A stretch of 64,000 nucleotides of DNA from assembly GCA_903836465.1 (NCBI GenBank), contig CAILRB010000100.1:1-64000 (forward strand), written 5' to 3'. A model generated the notes under the pieces. The model made no database searches, had not been told where the DNA came from, and worked only from the letters and a program-made list of their open reading frames with translations. This document shows positions 37,084 to 47,014 of the stretch, piece after piece (the stretch's first letter is position 1; every line of letters starts with the position of its first letter). Position numbers and translations under genes: made by a program. This stretch comes from an uncultured Chlorobiaceae bacterium. Lineage in GTDB: Bacteria > Bacteroidota > Chlorobiia > Chlorobiales > Chlorobiaceae.

Positions 37084-38061
37084 ATGAGTAATGTTATATG
37101 CAGTTGTCTTCTGGGCGATAATGCAAAGGTAAGGTTGAGGCTTTCACAATTGTTGCACAGTGAGATGGAATCGATTTACGGGGCTTCTCCCGATATTGTT
37201 TCTGATGATATCTGTGAAGTTGAGTTGCAGGGTTGCAGGCGTGAGTTTTTTATCAATAATACAGGCATCCCTTTCAGTATCGGGCAGCAGGTTATTATTG
37301 AATCGGATGGAGGCTATGATTTTGGAGTTGTTTATTCGACAGGCCAGATTGCCCGTAAAAAATTTCAACTCAAGGGGTTAGATAAAAATGGCCAGGAGTT
37401 GACAGCCGTGCTGCGAATTGCTGACGAAAATGACTGTCAGGCAATTATTGAACTGAAAAAACGGCAGTCTGATATCCGGGAAGTCTGTATGAACAAGATT
37501 AAAAAGCATGAACTTGATCTAAAGCTGGTTGATGTTGAATTGCGTATGGACCAGCAGAAACTTTCGGTCTACTATACCTCCTCACACCGGGTTGATTTCA
37601 GGACGCTTGTGCGTGATCTTGCCGGAGAGTTCAAGGCAAGAATTCAGATGGTGCAGATTACGACACGAGAAGAGGCCAGAAGGGCAAATGCTTTGGGACC
37701 ATGCGGTTGCCTTTTGTGTTGTTCGAGCTGGCTGCAGAAAATTCACGCCAATCCATTTGCTGAAAAATCTCAATATTCCGAAGTCGCAGGCAATGAGAGC
37801 CATGCTTTCAATATCACCGGCATCTGTAATCGTCCGAAATGTTGTCTTGGTTATTCGAAACATGAGAAGGGCTGTCGTTCTCACGCTTCAGGTCCGTCAC
37901 TTGTTCCTTCTCAAGGAAGCATGGTTTCAACACCCGAGGGGCCTGCCATGGTAGAAAGCATTGACGCCCAGAAAAAACTTGTCTGGCTTCGTTACCAGAT
38001 TAGCGATCAGACTCGCAGGTTTTCTGTCGAAAAGTTCAATGCGCTGTTTGTTAAAAAATAA
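37084..38061 (+). CDS. PSP1-domain protein (YaaT/RicT-like)
   Basis: 325 residues. The central PSP1 domain is followed by a Cys-rich segment (LGPCGCLLCCSSW, later CNRPKCCLGY and KGCRS), like B. subtilis YaaT/RicT, which binds iron-sulfur clusters in the Y-complex affecting RNase Y. Two in-frame methionines are close to the start; ATG 37084 is used. It sits directly before metG (12 bases), the same neighbourhood as yaaT-metS in many genomes. Confidence 0.85.
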   Translation: MSNVICSCLLGDNAKVRLRLSQLLHSEMESIYGASPDIVSDDICEVELQGCRREFFINNTGIPFSIGQQVIIESDGGYDFGVVYSTGQIARKKFQLKGLDKNGQELTAVLRIADENDCQAIIELKKRQSDIREVCMNKIKKHELDLKLVDVELRMDQQKLSVYYTSSHRVDFRTLVRDLAGEFKARIQMVQITTREEARRANALGPCGCLLCCSSWLQKIHANPFAEKSQYSEVAGNESHAFNITGICNRPKCCLGYSKHEKGCRSHASGPSLVPSQGSMVSTPEGPAMVESIDAQKKLVWLRYQISDQTRRFSVEKFNALFVKK

Positions 38062-38073
38062 CGGTTCCTCTCT

Positions 38074-40182
38074 ATGCATCAGTTTACAAGAACCCTTGTC
38101 ACTTCAGCCCTTCCTTATGCCAATGGCCCGGTTCATCTTGGCCATCTTGCCGGTGTGTATCTTCCTGCGGATATTTATGTTCGTTATAAAAGACTCAAGG
38201 GGGAGGATATCATTCATATCGGGGGGTCGGACGAACATGGTGTACCCATTACCATTACAGCCGAGAAAGAGGGAATTTCACCACAGGATGTTGTCGATCG
38301 ATACCACAGGATGAACCAGGATGCCTTCTCCAGGTGTGGTATTTCGTTTGACTATTATGGCAGAACCTCTTCAGAGGTGCATCACAAAACTGCTCAGGAG
38401 TTTTTTCTTGATATTGAACAGAAAGGCATTTTTCAACAAAAGACTGACAAGCTTTTTTTTGACCGGAAAGCCGGGCGTTTTCTTTCTGACCGTTATGTGA
38501 CCGGAACCTGTCCGGTCTGTAATAATCCCGAGGCTAACGGCGATCAATGCGAACAGTGTGGAACCCATTTAAGTCCGCTCGAACTTATTAATCCGAAAAG
38601 CAAGCTTTCGGATGCAACGCCGGAGCTGCGCGATACCATGCACTGGTATTTTCCGCTCGGGCGCTTTCAGGAGCAGCTTGAAGGTTATGTACAAGGTCAT
38701 GAGGATGACTGGCGCTCGAATGTTGTTAATTATACCCGTACCTGGCTTACGCAGGGGTTGAAAGAGCGGGCGATAACCCGTGACTTGTCATGGGGTATAA
38801 AGGTGCCCCTTGAGCGCGAGGAAGCTCTTGGCAAGGTACTCTATGTCTGGTTTGATGCGGTTCTGGGTTATATCTCCTTTACCAGGGAGTGGGCGGCTCA
38901 GCAGGGCGAGAGTGATCTATGGAAATCATACTGGCAGGATCCGCAGTGTCGCCTTGTTCATTTTATCGGCAAGGATAATATTGTGTTTCATACGCTGATG
39001 TTTCCGGCCATTCTGCTGGCATGGAATGAAGGGCGTCACAGTGAGCTCTATAATCTTGCCGACAATGTGCCTGCCTCGGAGTTCATGAATTTTGAGGGAA
39101 GAAAGTTTTCGAAGTCGAGAAACTACGCAGTCTATCTTGGCGAGTTCCTTGACAAGTTTCCCGCTGATACCCTGCGCTACAGTATTGCGATGAATTATCC
39201 TGAAAACAAGGATACCGATTTCAGTTGGCAGGATTTTCAGAACAGAACCAATGGCGAACTGGCCGATACTCTTGGCAATTTTATCAAACGTTCGATTGAT
39301 TTTACCAATGCCCGTTTTGACGGGGAGGTACCCTGTGACTCTACTGCTGAAGAGTGGAACTCTCTCGGGATTGACTGGCCTGATACCCTTCAAAAGCTTG
39401 ATCTCGCCTATGAAGGCTTTCACTTCCGCGAAGCAGCCTCTCTCGGGATGGATATCGCAAGGGCGGCCAACCGTTTTCTGACGGTATCGGAACCATGGAA
39501 AATAATCAAGATCGATCGTGAAGCAGCGGCAAGAACGATGGCGCTCTCGCTTAATCTTTGTCATGCGCTTTCCTTTGTTCTCTATCCGGTTATTCCTGAA
39601 ACCTGCAACAGAATTCATGCCATGCTCGGGTTTGAAAGGCGTATAGAGGATCTTGTGACATCAGGAAAATCAATTTTTTCAGAGCTTCTGTTGCCCGGGC
39701 TTAAAAAAGGAGACAATATCAGGGCGAAATCTGAAATTCTTTTTACTAAAATTGAGGATAGTGCTCTTGCGCCGGAACTTGAAAAAATTGCAGGGTTGCT
39801 GGCCGAAGCGGAAAAACGGGAAGCTGGAGTCGAACAGAGTCGTATGGAGTTCAAGCCGGTGATTAATTTTGACGATTTTCTCAAAGTTGACTTGAGGGTC
39901 GCCAAAGTTATCGCTGCTGAAGCGGTCAAGAAAGCGGGTAAACTTCTGAAACTGCAACTGCAGGTCGGTTCGGTCACAAAACAGGTGCTGGCTGGTATTG
40001 CGAAGCATTACACACCGGAAGAGATGGTCGGCAAAAATGTTGTACTGGTTGCTAATCTTGCCGAACGCTCCATTCGAGATGAGGTTTCAGAGGGGATGAT
40101 TCTTGCCGTCGAGGGTGATGATGGACGATTATATGTTGTTGAGCCCGGAGGAAATGAAATAAACGGCAAACAGATACAATAA
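38074..40182 (+). CDS. metG: Methionyl-tRNA synthetase
   Basis: 702 residues. The HIGH-equivalent PYANGPVHLGHLAG lies at 14-27, the zinc knuckle CPVCNNPEANGDQCEQCG near 145, and the KMSKS-equivalent KFSKSRNY. A C-terminal tRNA-binding (OB-fold) domain spans about 600-702 (FLKVDLRVAKVI, VGKNVVLVANL). Full length and intact. The initiator tRNA gene follows 45 bases after the stop. Confidence 0.95.
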   Translation: MHQFTRTLVTSALPYANGPVHLGHLAGVYLPADIYVRYKRLKGEDIIHIGGSDEHGVPITITAEKEGISPQDVVDRYHRMNQDAFSRCGISFDYYGRTSSEVHHKTAQEFFLDIEQKGIFQQKTDKLFFDRKAGRFLSDRYVTGTCPVCNNPEANGDQCEQCGTHLSPLELINPKSKLSDATPELRDTMHWYFPLGRFQEQLEGYVQGHEDDWRSNVVNYTRTWLTQGLKERAITRDLSWGIKVPLEREEALGKVLYVWFDAVLGYISFTREWAAQQGESDLWKSYWQDPQCRLVHFIGKDNIVFHTLMFPAILLAWNEGRHSELYNLADNVPASEFMNFEGRKFSKSRNYAVYLGEFLDKFPADTLRYSIAMNYPENKDTDFSWQDFQNRTNGELADTLGNFIKRSIDFTNARFDGEVPCDSTAEEWNSLGIDWPDTLQKLDLAYEGFHFREAASLGMDIARAANRFLTVSEPWKIIKIDREAAARTMALSLNLCHALSFVLYPVIPETCNRIHAMLGFERRIEDLVTSGKSIFSELLLPGLKKGDNIRAKSEILFTKIEDSALAPELEKIAGLLAEAEKREAGVEQSRMEFKPVINFDDFLKVDLRVAKVIAAEAVKKAGKLLKLQLQVGSVTKQVLAGIAKHYTPEEMVGKNVVLVANLAERSIRDEVSEGMILAVEGDDGRLYVVEPGGNEINGKQIQ

Positions 40183-40227
40183 CTGTTTGCAAAAGAGAAT
40201 TTATTGCTTAAATTAAAAGACAAACAT

Positions 40228-40303
<76 letters not shown>

Positions 40304-40305
40304 GT

Positions 40306-40337
40306 AAAAGCCGCCCAGTTTTGAGGCGGCTTTTTTT
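40306..40337 (+). terminator. Rho-independent terminator after tRNA-fMet
   Basis: Hairpin AAAAGCCGCC ... GGCGGCTTTTTTT with a 9-base loop, starting three bases after the tRNA CCA end. Confidence 0.9.
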
Positions 40338-40362
40338 GTGCATATTTTTTCAAAGGCACGCA

Positions 40363-41625
40363 ATGACTCTTGATAATCGCTCGTTTTCGATGCTTTACGA
40401 TATTGGAAAAAAGAGCTTTTTCATACTCTTTCTAACTCTTGCAGCTCTCTTCCTTGTTCCGCATCCTGTTTTTGCTGAACGGTTGCTCTATGGTATTGAT
40501 CGGCTTGAAGCCTCCGGGTGTCGGGAGCTTTCAGGCTTGAGAGTTGGCCTTATTACCAATACGGCAGGCGTTACCCGGGGAGGGGAACCGGATTACTCGG
40601 TGCTGCTCCGGAGTGGCGTCAGGCTGAAATTTCTCATGGCTCCCGAGCACGGTTTTTCGGCTGATATCGAAGCGGGTAAAATGGTCGGCAGCACGGTTGT
40701 TGCCGATACTCTCCCGGTTTATTCACTCTACGGCACCTTAAAAAAACCTGACATCCACCAGTTGCGGCAGATTGATGTGCTTGTTTATGATCTTCAGGAC
40801 ATCGGTACACGGTGTTATACCTACATCTCGACCATGAAGATTGCCATGGAGGCTTGTAATGAGGCTGGCATAGCGTTCATGGTTCTGGATCGTCCCAATC
40901 CGGTTGCGCCCCTCTCGCCGGAAGGGTTCATGCTGACGCCCGGATATGAGTCCTTTGTCGGGGCCGTCAATATTCCATTTGTTCATGGAATGACGGCTGG
41001 TGAGATTGCCTTGCTGTTGAAGGAGCAGCGCTACAGGACGCTTGATCTCAGGGTGATACCCATGCAGGGGTATCGCAGAAACAGGTTTGCTGATGAGTAT
41101 CCGGGGTTCACCTTTAAGAGCCCTTCGCCGAATATCAGAACCGTTGATGCGGCCATAGTCTATCCCGCTACGGTCTTTCTTGAAGCGACAAGCGTTAGTG
41201 AAGGGCGTGGCACCGATGCTCCCTTCATGCAGTTTGGTGCCCCTTATATCAAGAGCGAGGAACTTGCTGTTGCTCTCAGGAAATACGAGCTTCCCGGAGT
41301 GTCGTTTGATAACGTTGTTTTTCAGCCATGCTCAGGCAAGTTCAGTGGAGAGCGTTGCGAGGGCCTGAAGCTTTCTCTGACCGACAGAAAAACCTTCAGC
41401 CCGTTCAGAACCGCAACAGCGCTTCTTCTGGTACTTCAACGTCTTTACCCTGATAACATTGCTCTTGACAGGAGGGGCAAGTTTTTTGATAACCTTGCAG
41501 GAACACCTCTTTTCAGGGAGATGATTAAAAAACAACTGCCGCTTGAGGTTATTATGGAAGAGAGCTGTCGTCAGGCAGGGGAGTTTAGCCGAAGTAATCC
41601 ATCACGTTTTTTTCTTTACCACTGA
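40363..41625 (+). CDS. Secreted exo-beta-N-acetylmuramidase, NamZ/DUF1343 family
   Basis: 420 residues from ATG 40363; the frame is open upstream only because it crosses the tRNA gene. The N-terminus has a signal peptide (FFILFLTLAALFLVPHPVFA). The family pattern of DUF1343 (PF07075; B. subtilis NamZ, GH171) is clear: GLITNTAGV, MAPEHGFSADIEAG, LPVYSLYG, VLVYDLQDIGTRCYTYI, LDRPNP. NamZ releases N-acetylmuramic acid from peptidoglycan ends, so this is likely a periplasmic wall-recycling or turnover enzyme. It converges with cfa with four bases between the stops. Confidence 0.85.
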   Translation: MTLDNRSFSMLYDIGKKSFFILFLTLAALFLVPHPVFAERLLYGIDRLEASGCRELSGLRVGLITNTAGVTRGGEPDYSVLLRSGVRLKFLMAPEHGFSADIEAGKMVGSTVVADTLPVYSLYGTLKKPDIHQLRQIDVLVYDLQDIGTRCYTYISTMKIAMEACNEAGIAFMVLDRPNPVAPLSPEGFMLTPGYESFVGAVNIPFVHGMTAGEIALLLKEQRYRTLDLRVIPMQGYRRNRFADEYPGFTFKSPSPNIRTVDAAIVYPATVFLEATSVSEGRGTDAPFMQFGAPYIKSEELAVALRKYELPGVSFDNVVFQPCSGKFSGERCEGLKLSLTDRKTFSPFRTATALLLVLQRLYPDNIALDRRGKFFDNLAGTPLFREMIKKQLPLEVIMEESCRQAGEFSRSNPSRFFLYH

Positions 41626-41629
41626 CCAG

Positions 41630-42748
41630 TTAGCGGGGAATGGTTACTCGGCCTCTCAGACCGTTTTTTGAGAGCAGTATCTGCCAGACCTGGAGAAAAT
41701 GGGTCCGAAACGCACCTGAACAGCTCAGAAGGTAGAAGCACCACATACGGTAAAATTTCTCACTGTAACGGGATTGCAGTTCAGGCAATTGCTTCTCCAG
41801 ATTTTCATGCCATGCCTTGAGCGTCAAAGAGTAGTCATAGGTAAAGACATGCCAGTCTTCGAGTATGAAGAGCCCTTCGTAGTTTTTTGTTATCTGGCTT
41901 GCAGACGGAATCATTGAGTTTGGAAAGATGTATTTGCTGATCCAGGGATCGGTATTTGCACAGGGCAGATTTCCCCCTATGGTATGCAGGAGGGTCAACC
42001 CATCCGGCTTCAGGCTCCTGTTGATTATCTTGAAGTACTCACGATAGTTTTTATACCCGACATGTTCGAACATACCTATCGAATAAATCCTGTCGAAAGA
42101 ACCCTGTATATTGCGGTAGTCGGTTAGTCCGATGGTCACCGGCAGCTCTCTGCAACGTTCCCTGGCAATTTTAGCCTGTTCGGTTGAGACGGTTATTCCT
42201 GTTACCGAAACTCCATAGTGTTCTGCGGCAAATTGGGCGGCGCCTCCCCAGCCGCATCCGATATCGAGTACCGACATGCCGGGCTGAAGCTGCAGCTTGT
42301 CGAATACCAGGCGGAGTTTCCCTTCCTGGGCTTCGTCAAGGTTGTTGGCCTCTTTCCAGTATCCGCAACTATAGATCATGCGTTTGTCGAGCATGGCTTC
42401 AAAAAGATCGTTGCCGGTGTTGTAATGTTTTTCGCCTACGGCAAAAGCCCTTGAAGGAGACTGCAGGTTGTAAAGCTTTCCAATAAGTTTACCGGTCAGC
42501 TTTGATGGAGTCACTATTTTTTCATCAGCTTTTGAACTGAGGAGCCTGAAGAAGAACTCCTCAAGGTCATCACAGTCCCACCATCCCTCCATATAGGCCT
42601 CTCCCAGACCAAGATTTCCCTTTGTGATTGCGCGTTGAAACACAAGAGGGTGGTTGAATTGAAAATCCCACGGACGGTTGCCCCCTATGGTGATATCGGC
42701 CGGTTCGAAGAGTCTCTTAAGCTGTTTTCTGAAAAAGGTGTCTGACAT
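41630..42748 (-). CDS. cfa: Cyclopropane-fatty-acyl-phospholipid synthase
   Basis: 372 residues. The SAM-binding motif is VLDIGCGWGGAAQFAAEHYG, followed by GITVSTEQ, GMFEHVG (FEHVG catalytic/bicarbonate region) and the lipid-binding segments of the CFA family. It adds a methylene group to unsaturated phospholipid chains. Transcribed alone on the minus strand. Confidence 0.92.
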   Translation of the reverse strand: MSDTFFRKQLKRLFEPADITIGGNRPWDFQFNHPLVFQRAITKGNLGLGEAYMEGWWDCDDLEEFFFRLLSSKADEKIVTPSKLTGKLIGKLYNLQSPSRAFAVGEKHYNTGNDLFEAMLDKRMIYSCGYWKEANNLDEAQEGKLRLVFDKLQLQPGMSVLDIGCGWGGAAQFAAEHYGVSVTGITVSTEQAKIARERCRELPVTIGLTDYRNIQGSFDRIYSIGMFEHVGYKNYREYFKIINRSLKPDGLTLLHTIGGNLPCANTDPWISKYIFPNSMIPSASQITKNYEGLFILEDWHVFTYDYSLTLKAWHENLEKQLPELQSRYSEKFYRMWCFYLLSCSGAFRTHFLQVWQILLSKNGLRGRVTIPR

Positions 42749-42916
42749 GCCCCAATATTTTTGTTTTGATAAAGGGTGATATGATAATCTCTTCGCTGGA
42801 AATTATGATGCTGTACATCGCAATATCCGGAAAATCATGTCGCTGATTGTTCTGTCGCTATCGGAAGGAGGGGCAACAAACCACTTACTTTATTGTACGT
42901 GATATTATTGTATATG

Positions 42917-43504
42917 TCAAGTTTTTTTTGGGCGTCCCCTTTTTTTTAAGCCAGACTCTTTCCCTGTCAGGGGGTCTGCTCTTTCGGCTTCACTGGATAT
43001 TTCATCTGATTCCACAAGATGTTCCTCAAGATGTTCATCGAGATGTTCGTCATGAAGATCGGGTTCTACAATAAGGTCGAGGTCTTCGCAGAGGAGTTCA
43101 TCTATAATTTCATCTGTTGGAGTCTGTGATTTTCCCCGAGCACCACGTTTGCTTTTCATTGCCGGTTCGATGAGGGTCATAACCTCATTGATGGATGAAA
43201 AAATATAAAGCTGTTTGTCCAGATTGGTCAGTTTCAGAAGATCTTTGATCTGCTTGCAGAGGGAGACAAAAATTGCAAGTCCCGTGGATTGATTGGCAAG
43301 CTGATGGGCAAGCAGCATTGAGCTGATGCCACAGGAATCTATAGCTTTTACCTGGGAAAAATCGATAATCAGGTTTTTGCTGCTCTCCTTGTTAACCATA
43401 CTGTCAATTTCCTGCTTGAATGATTCACTATGACGAAAATCGAATACCTCTTCCTCAATTTTCAGAATAGTTAACTCTTTACGCGTCGATATTGAATGTT
43501 TCAT
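42917..43504 (-). CDS. STAS-domain protein with acidic and AT-hook-like tail
   Basis: 195 residues. Residues 1-115 form a STAS domain like anti-sigma-factor antagonists (LIIDFSQVKAIDSCGISSML). Ser57 in D-S-C-G corresponds to the phosphorylation loop, with Cys where Ser or Thr often follows. Residues 130-195 are unusual: a Glu/His/Leu stretch (LHDEHLDEHLEEHL) and a basic end KKRGRPKKT that looks like an AT-hook. The DNA of the stretch is a 12-base tandem repeat at about 43015-43060. No kinase or sigma factor is adjacent; an RsbW-like kinase lies at 59510. Confidence 0.8.
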   Translation of the reverse strand: MKHSISTRKELTILKIEEEVFDFRHSESFKQEIDSMVNKESSKNLIIDFSQVKAIDSCGISSMLLAHQLANQSTGLAIFVSLCKQIKDLLKLTNLDKQLYIFSSINEVMTLIEPAMKSKRGARGKSQTPTDEIIDELLCEDLDLIVEPDLHDEHLDEHLEEHLVESDEISSEAERADPLTGKESGLKKRGRPKKT

Positions 43505-43666
43505 GGTGAGTTCCTGCTATAAAACATGTAAAATATTACTGCTAAAACAGATTAAGAACTTTTTGACCTGATGGTTTTGATACTCGTTTATAAAAAGCTG
43601 ACAGAGCTGGATGCAAAAACATTATTAATAGGTAAGGTAAAAAAAAAGCTCATTGTTAATATTTTT

Positions 43667-44605
43667 TTAAGCCCAAAATTTACTGTTTTCCAACCCCTGC
43701 CAAAGAATATCTGTATTCACCCAGTTAATGGTAAGTCTGTTGTTGAAAAAAGTCAACTGGCGTTTGGCATAGTTGCGGGTATGCTGTTTGATCAGTCTGA
43801 CTGCTTCATCAAAGTCAATGGTGTTGTCGAAATATTGAAACAGTTCCTGGTATCCCACCGATTGCAGTGCGGATGTTCTTTTGTCGGCAAGAAGTTTGTA
43901 ATACTTGTGATAGAGCAGTTCAGCCTCCTGGCAGAGACCAGCTTCAAGCATCTTGTCAGTGCGCTGGTTGATACGTTGATAGAGCGTGTCGCGGGGTATT
44001 GAAAGCCCTGTAGTCAAAAAGTGGAGGTCGGTTTGCTGCTTTTTTCTTCTTGACTGCAACTCAGTAACGCTCAAACCTGTTATCTCAATGATTTCAAGGC
44101 TCCGAATCAACCGCTGTGTTTTTGTGGGGTCAAGGGTTGCTGCCTGTTCAGGATCTTTCTGAAGCAGCTTTTCATAGAGGCGCTCTTTTCCAATATTTTC
44201 AAGTTCAATCAACAGCCTTGCTCTTATTTCCGGGTTTGCTGGCGGTAAATTCGCAAAACCTTTGAGTACTCCTTCAAGATAGAGGGTAGAGCCACCTGCT
44301 ATAATGGCACGTTTACCCCGTCGGTGAATATCCCGGATTCTTTCAACAGCTTCAGTGGCAAAGTCTCCCGCAGTGAAGGGCTCCCCGATATTTTTCTCAT
44401 TGACAAAATGATGTGTCACCTCCTGAAGCGCTTCAGCCGAAGGTTTTGCCGCGCCGATGTCGAGTTCCCGGTATATTTGTCGTGAATCGGCAGAAATGAT
44501 TTCAGCCCCGATTTTTTTTGCAACAGCGAGGGCAAGTTCCGATTTGCCGGAAGCCGTAGGGCCGAGGATCACAATGACTGGCGGCTGAGCTGCTATGGAG
44601 CGCAT
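43667..44605 (-). CDS. miaA: tRNA dimethylallyltransferase
   Basis: 312 residues. P-loop [11 protein letters not shown] near the N-terminus, [15 protein letters not shown] with the catalytic Asp, and [12 protein letters not shown]. It transfers a dimethylallyl group to A37 of tRNAs reading UNN codons. It is the last gene of a five-gene minus-strand operon, starting 21 bases after maf. Confidence 0.93.
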   Translation of the reverse strand: MRSIAAQPPVIVILGPTASGKSELALAVAKKIGAEIISADSRQIYRELDIGAAKPSAEALQEVTHHFVNEKNIGEPFTAGDFATEAVERIRDIHRRGKRAIIAGGSTLYLEGVLKGFANLPPANPEIRARLLIELENIGKERLYEKLLQKDPEQAATLDPTKTQRLIRSLEIIEITGLSVTELQSRRKKQQTDLHFLTTGLSIPRDTLYQRINQRTDKMLEAGLCQEAELLYHKYYKLLADKRTSALQSVGYQELFQYFDNTIDFDEAVRLIKQHTRNYAKRQLTFFNNRLTINWVNTDILWQGLENSKFWA

Positions 44606-44626
44606 GATTATCCGGGGGTGCCGATT

Positions 44627-45205
44627 TTAAAAAAAGGTTTTCAGCGATTTACAGACACGCGAAATCGGGAGCCCGACGACATTATAATAGCACCCCTCAA
44701 TGCGCCTCACATGACAGGCTATCAGGGGATCCTGAATGCCGTAGGCTCCTGCCTTGTCGTAAGGTTTTTCTGACAGAATGTAGCGTTTAATTTCATTGTC
44801 GGACATTGGCTCAAACTCTACCGTGGTGCTCACGCATTCGGTGTGGGTTTGGTTGCCGTAAAGAAGCACAAAACCGGTATAGACCCGGTGGGAGCGATTC
44901 TGGAGACTTTTGAGCATGGTGAATGCCTCTTCGAATCCTTCAGGTTTTCCAAGAATGCGATTCCCTTTTGCCACGACAGTGTCAGCAGCAAGAATAATGG
45001 TATTGCGACCCTGGTCGGGCAGCAATAGCTTTGCAGCTTCGGCTTTTTCGAGAGCAATTCGGGTAACATTCTCTTCAATTGACTGTGAAGAGTCAAGTGT
45101 CTCATTGGTGGCAACCAGCACAGTTTCAAATGGAATGAGCATCAATGAGAGAATATCATGTCGTCTCGGTGACTGCGAGGCAAGAATCAGGGCTGGTTTT
45201 CCCAT
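44627..45205 (-). CDS. maf: Maf-family nucleoside triphosphate pyrophosphatase
   Basis: 192 residues with ASQSPRRHDIL at the N-terminus, the VAKGNRILGKP segment and YDKAGAYGIQDP. Maf proteins hydrolyse dTTP/UTP or modified nucleotides, as house-cleaning or septum-related enzymes. It lies 9 bases after the symporter gene. Confidence 0.93.
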   Translation of the reverse strand: MGKPALILASQSPRRHDILSLMLIPFETVLVATNETLDSSQSIEENVTRIALEKAEAAKLLLPDQGRNTIILAADTVVAKGNRILGKPEGFEEAFTMLKSLQNRSHRVYTGFVLLYGNQTHTECVSTTVEFEPMSDNEIKRYILSEKPYDKAGAYGIQDPLIACHVRRIEGCYYNVVGLPISRVCKSLKTFF

Positions 45206-45214
45206 GGTTGTTTT

Positions 45215-46975
45215 TCAGTTCAGGTTGTTCCAGCCCCGCCGGTTCAGGTCTGCAAAGATAAGGGATCCGGCAATTACTCCAGTACCAAGGAAAAGCGATC
45301 CCTGAAGGATGTCGCCGAAGATGACTTTTCCCGTACCGAAAAGAATAGCGTAAATCATTATAATTCCGAGTCCCCAGTCAACAAAGAGCATGACAAAGCC
45401 GCTGTCGGCCACAACATCGGGCAGATTTACAGAGACTTTTTTCCAGAGTGCGCCGCCGACTCGCGTGGTTCGGTAGAAGGTCTCTAATTGCGCGGTTTCG
45501 GTTGGCGGTGTCAGAAAAGTAACGATAAGGGTTGCCGCAATGGTAAAAGCAACAATAATAAAAATCGAGAAAGGAAAGGTAATTGAGGTAAAAAGTCTGA
45601 TCCAGGTGAACGCGATAAACGGTGCCACCATGGAGGTGATTTCCGACCAGGCATTCAGTCTCCACCAGAACCAGCGGAGGATAAGGACAAAACCAGTGCC
45701 TGCTCCGCACTGGATAATGAACTCCCATGCTCCGGTGATGGAGTCGAGCACAAAAAAGGTGATATAGAGAGCGAAAGCTGCGGTCAGGAATGTAGTGATT
45801 TTGGAAACGGCGACATAGTGCTTTTCATCCCCGTCTGTTTTCAGGAATCGCTTGTAGAAGTCGTTGATCAGATAGCTTGTGCCCCAGTTCAGGTGAGTTG
45901 AGAGCGTTGACATGTAGGCCGCCAGAAAAGCGGCAATAAGCAGTCCTTTCAGCCCGGGGGGCAGCACTGCTTTCATGACATAGACGAAGCCGTCCTCTTT
46001 CTGGTTCATCGGCAGGTTGGGGAACATGACGAGGCTCACAAGGCCGACAATGATCCATGGCCATGGTCTCAGACAATAATGGGCTACCGTAAACCAGAGG
46101 GTGGCAAGAAGCGAGTGTTTCTCGTTTTTTGCGCTCATCATGCGTTGGGCGATATAGCCCCCGCCTCCTGGTTCGGAGCCGGGGTACCATGATGACCACC
46201 ACTGGACAAACGCCATAGCTGCGAACGAGATGAAGGGGAGAGCTACTGCGCCGGTGATGCTTTTACCTGATGTCGAAGAGGTGAAGGTGGGGAAAAAGTC
46301 AAACATCCATGCCGGAAGGGCTTTGGTGAGGCCTCCGGCTGAGACCACTGCAGGTGAATGAACGGCGAGGACGGCAAGAATGATACAGCCTGTCATGGCT
46401 ATGACAAACTGCACAGCATCGGTAATGGAGACTCCCCATAGCCCTGAGAGGCCCGAATAAAAGGTGGTCAGCAGGACGAGAATGACAATGGCGACTTCAG
46501 GGTTGAGTTCTGGTACCATGATCCGGATGATCTTGAACATGGCAAGGTTGACCCAGCCAATAATGATGGCGTTGATGAAGAGTCCGAAATAGATGGCCTT
46601 GAAGCCGCGCAGAAAACGGGCTGCTGCGCCGCTGTAGCGCAACTCAATGAACTCAAGGTCAGTAAGAATTTCTGCCCTACGCCACAGGCGGGCAAAAAAG
46701 AAGACAGTCAACATCCCGCCAGAAACAAAGGTCCACCAGACCCAGTTGCCCGCGATACCGTTTTTGGCTACAAATCCTGCGACGGCAAGCGGAGTGTCAG
46801 CGGCAAAGGTTGTCGCTACCATCCCGGTACCGGCAATCCACCAGGGGAGCTGGCGCCCCGAAAGAAAAAACTCTCCGACATTTTCCGAAGCGCGTGAGGA
46901 AAACCACAAACCAATAACCAGCGTCAGCAGGAGGTAGCCGACGATGAAACTGTAATCGAGGATGTTGAGCTGCAT
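45215..46975 (-). CDS. Sodium/solute symporter, SSS family
   Basis: 586 residues with about 13-15 hydrophobic segments. The SSS pattern is visible from the first helix (YSFIVGYLLLTLVIGLWFSS) through FFLSGRQLPWW, GLWGVSITDAVQF and AAYMSTLSTHLNWGTSYL. The substrate is not predictable. Being next to a PfkB kinase and a GH13-like protein suggests a sugar or nucleoside, but that is inference. The start lies 39 bases after the kinase stop. Confidence 0.88.
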   Translation of the reverse strand: MQLNILDYSFIVGYLLLTLVIGLWFSSRASENVGEFFLSGRQLPWWIAGTGMVATTFAADTPLAVAGFVAKNGIAGNWVWWTFVSGGMLTVFFFARLWRRAEILTDLEFIELRYSGAAARFLRGFKAIYFGLFINAIIIGWVNLAMFKIIRIMVPELNPEVAIVILVLLTTFYSGLSGLWGVSITDAVQFVIAMTGCIILAVLAVHSPAVVSAGGLTKALPAWMFDFFPTFTSSTSGKSITGAVALPFISFAAMAFVQWWSSWYPGSEPGGGGYIAQRMMSAKNEKHSLLATLWFTVAHYCLRPWPWIIVGLVSLVMFPNLPMNQKEDGFVYVMKAVLPPGLKGLLIAAFLAAYMSTLSTHLNWGTSYLINDFYKRFLKTDGDEKHYVAVSKITTFLTAAFALYITFFVLDSITGAWEFIIQCGAGTGFVLILRWFWWRLNAWSEITSMVAPFIAFTWIRLFTSITFPFSIFIIVAFTIAATLIVTFLTPPTETAQLETFYRTTRVGGALWKKVSVNLPDVVADSGFVMLFVDWGLGIIMIYAILFGTGKVIFGDILQGSLFLGTGVIAGSLIFADLNRRGWNNLN

Positions 46976-47014
46976 ATCTGTTTTTTACCTGAAATATTTT
47001 CTTCCCTCCCTGCT

